Made by a program: the position numbers and the translations under genes
Part shown: positions 11,201 to 20,200 of the stretch, in pieces
Position numbering within the stretch: the first letter of the stretch is position 1
Layout of the letters: each line of letters opens with the position of its first letter
Notes under the pieces: model-generated
Told to the model about the DNA's origin: nothing
The model's input: the letters and a program-made list of their open reading frames with translations, nothing else
The model's database searches: none
Source of the DNA: Saccoglossus kowalevskii
Lineage: Eukaryota; Hemichordata; Enteropneusta; Harrimaniidae
Direction: 5' to 3'
DNA length: 23,666 nt
NCBI RefSeq assembly: GCF_000003605.2
Contig: NW_003125900.1
Coordinates: forward strand, 139,771 to 163,436

Positions 11201-14200
11201 CATTACTTTATAGTTCGGTAGATTTGGATGCAGTTACTTACTAGCAAATAGACCCACATCATGCAATGGTAACGTATAAGTAAGCTCCATTCCATATAAT
11301 CTACCAAGCTCAGCATTAGGTATGTATGACTGTACATAAGCTGTCACTTTCTCAGGATCACAGTCTTCTCCAATGTACATTCTGTAATGATTCAAGCAGG
11401 AGGTTGAGGGGTACTCAATTTAATGTACTTAATTGAAGGTTCAATCCCCTACATATTTTCATCTAATCTAGATGGTAACACTACCGGTAATTATTAAACA
11501 AAGTCATTCTAGTACTGCATGTTTTCAACCTCGCCTAAGGAGTCATACTCAAAATGGACAGTGCACTACATGTTTTCATATCACCTAGGGAGTCATACTT
11601 AACAAGGTCAAACTTGCCCCACAAAACTTCACCTCACCTGGAGAAGAGAGGGGGGTTCATACTCAAAATGGTTAACCTAGCACTGCATGTTTTTATTTCA
11701 CCTAGGGAGTCATACTGAATAAGTTAATCCAGCACTACATATTTTCTTCTCACCTTGGAAGTCATACTCAATATGGTAAATCTAGCACTATATATTTTCA
11801 TCTCACCTAGGGAGTCATACTCAATATGGTCAATCTAATACTGCATATTTTCATCTCAACTAGGAAGTCATGTACAATAAGGTCAATCTAGCACATTTTA
11901 TCTGATCTAGTGATTCATTCTCAATATATATAGGGTCAACCTATAGTACGTCTGCTTTTTTTCATCTCAACTAGTAAGTAATACTCAATAAGTGACTGAC
12001 AATGACACTAGTTGTGTTAGTATTTTTTCAAAGTGAACTTTTATGAGCTAAATATATCATACAAATTAGAGCCAGTTTATTCTTTGTGTTGAATAAGATC
12101 AGTCAAGGCATGTCAGCATTTGTTACATACAACAAAATGGCCACCAGTCAGCCATTTTGAAGATATGCGTCAAGTTCAATGTGAGTCACTAATTTTTAAT
12201 AAATATGTCAATTAACAAGCAATTAAGATCTGGTTTTGGAATACTAGAAATGCTTGATTTTGATGCATTTTTAACATTAAAATGGTCGCCATACATGTAA
12301 CATGAATCTAAGTGCATATGTGTGACATGTTTGATACACATGTAAAGTTTGAATGTGATTTGTCAAGTCATGTCAAAGATATGGTCATAGAACTACATGT
12401 TCATGCACGACCTGAAGCAAAAATGCTTGAATTTGATGAATTTTTAGTTTGACCATCTTAAAGGGAAAGTCAAGGCTAACAACATAATACTCCCAGATAA
12501 AAGAACTTGGCAAATGTAAGAACATGCAGTTAACAGTTTTTTTATATCACTTTTCATTCTATAGATATTCAACTTTTTATCAATTTACGTAGTCTGTCAT
12601 CTTGAATCTTCAGCAAAGGATTATGGGTAAAATATGACATCGTAGAATCTTTTGTCAGAAATTGAGAAATCATTTCATCTATAACTTCAAAAGTTGAACT
12701 TCAAATTGACTGAAAGTATATATGGTAGCATATATGTAATGGTGCCAAAAATAGTTGTCATGGAAACAGAACTGAAAATATTTATTTTTATGTTTTTCTA
12801 CCAAATGCTTAAATTTCCTTATTTTCTATACAATTTACATATGTGAGTATGTTATATAGGTGATATATTACCTGTTGACCACTAAAAGGGAACAATAAAG
12901 TGTCATTCTATATTTCACAACCAAAATAACATTTTTTTTTTTTTTTACGTTTTTGGCAATATTGTCACTTTATTTGTATTTATAACATTTTACTTTCCAT
13001 TACTATAATCATATACATGAGTAATATGCACAACAAAAAATTGAACTAATTCGCATCAGTATTTCTCATGTTATAGATGAAATAATTTTCTCAATTTCTG
13101 ACAACAGATTCTATGATGTCATAGTTTACCCATAATCCTTTGCTTGAGAATCAAGATGGCTGACTACATAATACTGATGAAAAGTTGAATATCTAGAGAA
13201 TGAAAAGTGATATAAAAACTGTATATTGCATTCTCCTACAATTGTAGAGCTTTTTCTTGGGGGGGGGTCATAATGTTGTTTGGCTTGATGTTTCCTTTAA
13301 TTGAATTGTATCATGAAACCACTAAATGTGCTTAGTGAATGAAATGATGTGTGTGTGAAGTTTGAATGGGATTAGCCCATGCATACAGGTATGCATAAAT
13401 GGATTTACAGAGATGAAATTACAAGATCATGTCCAAGAGGAACTATATTTTTTTCTGGTCTATAGGGAGTCATACTCACTAAGGTCAATCTAGTTCAATA
13501 CATTATCCTCTCACCTAGGGGGTCACATAAATAACAAGATTAATTGTGTCTATTAGCTTATCTTACCCAAGATGATATCCGATACCAAATTTACTTTTCA
13601 AGAATAATGATGTACCATAGCATCTAAGTTTTCCTTTTGAGATGATGGCCTTACGATCTGAATAGATAGAATAATAATAGATAAACAGAATAGATAAATT
13701 AAACAAATAGATATTTATCAATGGTTTATATATATTATGTTTACACCACAATAACAATTCATATTTCATGTCAGAGGTGGAGTGGCTTTATGTATATATA
13801 TATGTGAATATTATTTGGTTATATCAACTTCAGTTTCAATAGTTACTCATTGTTCTGTTACAAGTGAAATGCTGAAGAAAAGTATTCAATATGCAAATGA
13901 AGATCATTAATATACAAATATATTGGTATCAATAACTAAAATCATCTTGCACGGACAGACGTTTATTTTTTGCCATATGAAGAATAAAACTGAAAGCAAA
14001 ACCACCTTTTCACACAAATATTTATAATGCCTCAAAAATAATAATGATAATTTTTTTTTTACCAGCCAGAATATCAGCTTCATCCATAAAATGTGTTGTA
14101 AGAACAATCACTCTGCCTTCTCTGTTATTTTTTAATAAACTCCATAAATGACGTCTTGAATAAGGATCCATTCCACTGGATGGTTCATCTAAAAATAAAA

Positions 14201-17200
14201 TCTAAAAAAAGAAACTAATGAACAATGACATATTTGGTTTATATTAAAAATGAAAAAAGCTCAGTCTTATACTCTGAGATGTTGAAAACAAGTTAGCATA
14301 ATAATTTCAGTGCACTTAAATTCCATAAAAATAAAATACTCTGGCCTCTAGACACCTTCTCTATTTATTATATATCTAGAATGCATACCAAAAATATTTA
14401 CTGTTTTGCAAAAAGCGATGTCTGAACTTCTTCCAAAATGTATTCGCACTCATTTAAATTTTCCCTTATATGGGGTAAACTACTTCACCAACATTGACAT
14501 ACTCAAGATTATCGACTTCACATTTGAACACTTTTCATTGTTGACATTGGATGCAAAAACACTATTATAGCGCATGACGAAAATACGATCTTATTACCAA
14601 TCAGGAATATTCTCACAACGCAAAATGTTGTTCATTATCATTTCGGGTTGTTCTCTCTTATTCATTAAATTAATTTTGAAAGAAGTTTTAAAATACAAAA
14701 TATTATTTAAAGGTTGAACTGGTAGGATTTAGTAAAATTCGGTGATTAAAAAAACCATTAGATGACATACATGCTGCTTCATTTGTTTTCAGAAAAAGCA
14801 TTTCCATCAAAACACAATGTGATGATGCTTCATGGCCAAAAAAAAGCTTAGAAGTATTCTAGGTATTTGAGGTACATGAAGCAAAATTATGGAATATTTA
14901 AAATTAGTATTTTACACAAAAAGCCTATTGACTATAAATATAGGTCTACAATATGTGATCCACATTATACCAACAAAAACATAGTGTAACTATTACAACT
15001 TTGTCCATTGAGAATCTAGATATAACAAATGAATATGGTCTTGTACAATGCCTTCATTACAGCATTGGTTGCACATGGCTATCCAAAATAGTGTGTTATA
15101 GTCATATGTTTTGTTCTAAGTTTTTACTATAGCACTGCCGATCGCTATCGGCAAGTGTTCCAAATATTAGTTATGCATATTAATGAGATACACTTATTTG
15201 TACCATCAGTTCAACGGTTTCTGATTTCATTAATTAAAGCCTAAATATGAACTGAATGATTGGTCCAAGAAAAAAAATCTTAAGTGGACAAAATAACTAA
15301 AAACAACAAATTCTGTGATTTTTTGACAAGCCAAAGAATTATGAAAATCTGCAAAATAATGGGTTGTCAAATTGTCAAACCCTCATGGCATACAGCCAAG
15401 AATTGATATGACAGGGTTATATCATATCCTGCTGCACATGTAGTACACCATGTACTTGGAATAGAATGGAAATTCAAGGCATACAACTTGGTCTACATGC
15501 ATGCCTCTGAAACATGTACTTACCTTGGGATCACCAATCAATGCCATTCCAACACATAGTTTTCTCTTCTGACCACCACTCAAGCTCTTAGCATGTTTAT
15601 CACTACATTTGCTTAAGTCACAATCCTTAAGAATCTTTTCCACCTAAGAAGAATATTATACACTATTTAAATCATAAATCTAATATCATATTGCATTCTA
15701 CTGCTTCATTCCATACAACAGACATGCATACATACATGTGATCAATTGAACCATTCATAATGCCAACATATTTGTCACTACCGCTTTATTGAATATATTA
15801 CAGTAACTGTAAATGCATTTTAATTATTCACTGGTTTTAATTTCGATATTTTCGCTGATAAGTAAAATCTGCTAAATTAAATCTATGTGAACATGTAGAA
15901 TAACAATAAAACGCATGAACTTTTAAAACACAGTGAATCAGACTCAGTTCAAATCCTACCTTAGGCTGAACATCAAAGGGTCGACCCCTACCCTGGGTGA
16001 GTGTGCCACAGACTCAATGGGAAAGCGTATTTCACTGGCCAAGATTCATTCACTAACAAATGCGAATTTGGGGGAACCTTGGTTAAGGTCCGCAGGTGCT
16101 TGTGTTCTAACGAGCCTGGTTGACGCCAGGATAGCGCATTAAAATTGCCATTTGACAGAGAGATGGCCACATAGCCCTGTCATGTAGTCCCAAACATAAA
16201 TATGACTTCTGTGGCAAAATGCCCTATGTGTCAGCACTAGTAATTGCAATTTGCACATACAAAAAAAGTCAGGAGAGACAACAGTGACACTCAATGTCCA
16301 GAATTGTCGCCTGGCACAAAAAATAAATAAAAACACAGTAAAAATATGCTCAAAACATCAAAAAAGTGAAATTAAATGTCAGTGAAAATAAATGGTATTA
16401 CAGTATACACTTGCATGAACTTCCAGAAGGTTTACATGACCTCAATGTCACAGGTCATGCACAAACTTGTTAGGTGTTAGCAATATGTGCATGAACTTGA
16501 ATAACATTATTTTCAATAACACCTTTAAGTTATCGTCATCAGAAGACTAAGGAGTTATATTCTTTCAAATTTGCAGGGAAATTAATATTAATTGTATGTA
16601 ATTAGTATACACGGATTTTGACTATAAATTACATATTAATTTCTGGGAGTGTCAAAAATTATTAAGACAATGAAGTAATTAACATACATAAATTTAATTA
16701 GTATGCATGACAAAAACTAATCAGGTTTTCAGAGTATCAAAGAGCACCAAGTATGTGCCAAGTTTGATTGAAATCTGCAGAAAATGAATAATTAGTATGC
16801 ATATATTGAAATTTGATAAAAGTGAGAATCATTCTAGCTTTGACATTAATAACAGAAAGGCATAATATAAATATGTACGTGTTTACTACCAACCTCTTGT
16901 TCTATTTTCTCTGGTGGAATACCTTTGAGACCAGCAAAAACTCTCAAATGTTCACTGGCAGTGAGTGCATCTAATATAACATTTTGTTGTAGACAAATAC
17001 CAGTTATTGACCTTATGTGGGTCATGTCATTAGCATTTGTGACATCAAGTCCATAGATAGATGCACCTCCAGATGTTGGTGGTACCATGCCATTCAATGC
17101 ATTGATCAGTGTAGTTTTACCAGCTCCATTGTGTCCTAATAGACATGTGATCTCCCCTTCATAGATATCAAGTGATATACCTATTGAGAACAACACGTTC

Positions 17201-20200
17201 AAATACTATTAGCTTCAATCACTAAAAATGCATCTGCAAGTCAAAAAGCATCTAACCATTTCGTTGAACATAGCCATTCTCATTTGTTATAGTTTCTAAA
17301 ATGTACATTATGTAATTGTTACTAACGGGGAAATGTACACGGAATTGTTACCAAACTAATTTTTCATGGAAATGTAATATTTTAATTTTTATCTTCAAGT
17401 ACCAGTAATATTTCTTTACTGTATCTTTATGATAAGTATAGTTTTAGTTTTTTAGAATAGTTTGTTATACCTTTATTACATTTGTATTCACCTAAATTGA
17501 ATTTCTTTCAATATGGTTGTAATAAAGAATTATCTTATCTAATCTAAGTTCAAAAATTATGATAGGTTGATAGTACGCACTAATTTCTTCAAAAGATTGT
17601 TTTCCTTCAAAATTGTCACTAACTTTTGGTTGTGAGGGTGCATGATTGGCCATTTTCATTATTCTGTCAAAAGTTTGACTAAATGTATGGTTAAATTAAT
17701 TATTTATGCAGTTATCAGATTGGAGTATTTTATTTTTTTCTAAACTCAATGAATGAATTTCCATGTTAAAATAATATGTGGCTATTACGATACCTTAAAG
17801 AATGCACAAGGACAGTTTAGCGAGAGTATTGACTGACGCACATGGAGGTTGATGTGATGGGGTTTGTACTGTCCGAGTGCATACTTTGAAATATTCTTGT
17901 AATAAACTTATTATTATACATCTTTTCCTTCCAAGGATACATCATGAGAATGCCGAAATCTAAAAAGTTTAGAAAAGAATCAGCGAACTTCTTTGTGTGG
18001 AGTCAGGTCAAACCCTTGTGGCAGGCATGTTTGTTTTTATTATTAGAGGACGCTTACGCGCGTTATCATTCCATATTTTGAAATTCACATTTCCTAATAT
18101 GGTAGGATGAAAATACCCCGTAAAATACCGCAAAATTACGGCACGCTGTAACTTATGGTGTTACGGTGACAGATGCATAATAATAGAATTTACAGTAGTA
18201 TATTGTATTTGGTGTTTAATTGTAGTTAATTTTCAAAAATCCATTGGTGGGTACAAACATTCTAATATACATTATGCACGTTTTACATAGCCAGGCTGAG
18301 TGAGAGACAAAAGACAATCAATGTAATTTGCATAGTGACTCAAGCTGTTACATATGAACAAAAAATCTTCAATTAGTGCCATTATGTCCATGTTAGCATT
18401 AATTTTATGGAAGACAGCTTACCACTTTGTCACGAATATATCTTCATTGATCAGTTACATGACATGTAGTGAATAAATAGTATGTTTTATAGGTAATACT
18501 GATTGTCATGAATTATTAGAAGAATCTTATATAATTTTACATTGTTGCAAACTTTTTGCCTATTTTTGGCATTTTGTCACACAGTTTTCTTTAAAACCAT
18601 GAAGTATGTTGGGTAAAAACACCTAAAATGCGAGATGCAAATCTATAATCAAGTAGCACTTTTAAAACAATATATTGATAAAATATTCACCCAATTAAAT
18701 AGGTCGAATTATTTGAGAATGACCTTAATCTCCTAAACAATTATTAACATAAAAAGTACAGAATCGTGATACGTTTATTGACATATTGGATTAAATCTGT
18801 TTATTGCAAGTTGTGTACTAGCTGTTTTTATGAGCTGTCATTGTCAAGTTTTGCATGTTTTTATCATGGCCCTATTTCTCTGACAGACACACATAAAAAA
18901 AATAATATAATTACCATCAATAGCATGTACGTCTTTTCCCTTGTCACCACTTTTGAAAACTTTCACTAAATTTGAAATTCTAAAGGTAAGAAAACAATTT
19001 ATTGGACATCAATGTAATTAATGTATTGGTGTACTATATTTTCAGTGTGATTTACTTGTTGTTTATTTGAAATTTATTATTGTATTGTATGTGTAGTTTA
19101 TAAAAAGCTTTAATACAGCAATTACCAAAACTGAAATGTCAGATTTCATTAAGGATGTAATAAAGCATTATCTATTATATTCTATTCTATAAAAGATGTT
19201 GCTCAAAAAGATAGTGCATGTGCAGGTCAATTAATTTTTTTCTCTGCATGTTTCTAAAGATTTGTCAAAGATTATAATGGTGCACAATACTGCATTTTGT
19301 GCAAGATAAACACAATTTTAAATTAATCACATAATACAATTTAATGAATAGGGAATTTCCAACAAGTGACTCATGATATCAGATTCACTAAACTGTAATA
19401 ATTTTCAACTGTTCTGAGCCTTTTAAATCTGATATCATGGGTCATGAAGTTTTGATATTCTATTAATCACATGTATTCAATTCGCAATTATTTCCTCATT
19501 AGAAAGTAACATCACTTTGGTTATTTGTGTGTGAGCTTTAATCTTATTAAGCCTGCCAATCTCATTTACATAGTAGAATACTTAAATTAACAGTTTTACA
19601 TTTATTGCCTGTACCTGTAATAATTCATTTATTGAGTGGTCAATATATTTATGGTTATAGCAACACATTGGTAACCTTCTGCACACTTTTGCGGTAATTC
19701 TATCAGTGGTATCGAACATTTCATGGCAGATCGGCAAAGTGTACAGTTAAAGAAACAAATCCTGTGCTTAGCGAGGATGATGTTGGAAGAATTAAAAATT
19801 GCAATGTCCACAAATTCTGCATTAAAGTGCAAAACGAGCCATATTTTGGTCTCCTAGGAAATTGACAGTTAATGATGTCATAAACTCAAATTGCAAGCAA
19901 GAACCAATGAAATTGCTGATATTGGTGATATCGAAAATATCGCATGGCTTCATAACATGTTTTTGCATGATACATGTGCACATCATTCAACAAACCTGTT
20001 GAAATCAGAATTTGTTTATTACCTTATTCCTACTTTGGATTGTAAGCCAGCAGAAACAGGCTCAATTTCTGCATGGATACTATTGACAGAAGCTGTCAAG
20101 AAGCTGGTACATTCAGTGTCAACTCGAGTTTCTCTTCTTTTCCAGTATGATGGCATAAAACAAAAGAAGATTGGTTTTCTTTGCCCATACTCTCCTGATA

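Noticed and set aside
15933-16336. Open frames through the G+C-rich block
   Set aside because: Open on both strands without recognisable domain; composition explains the few stops.
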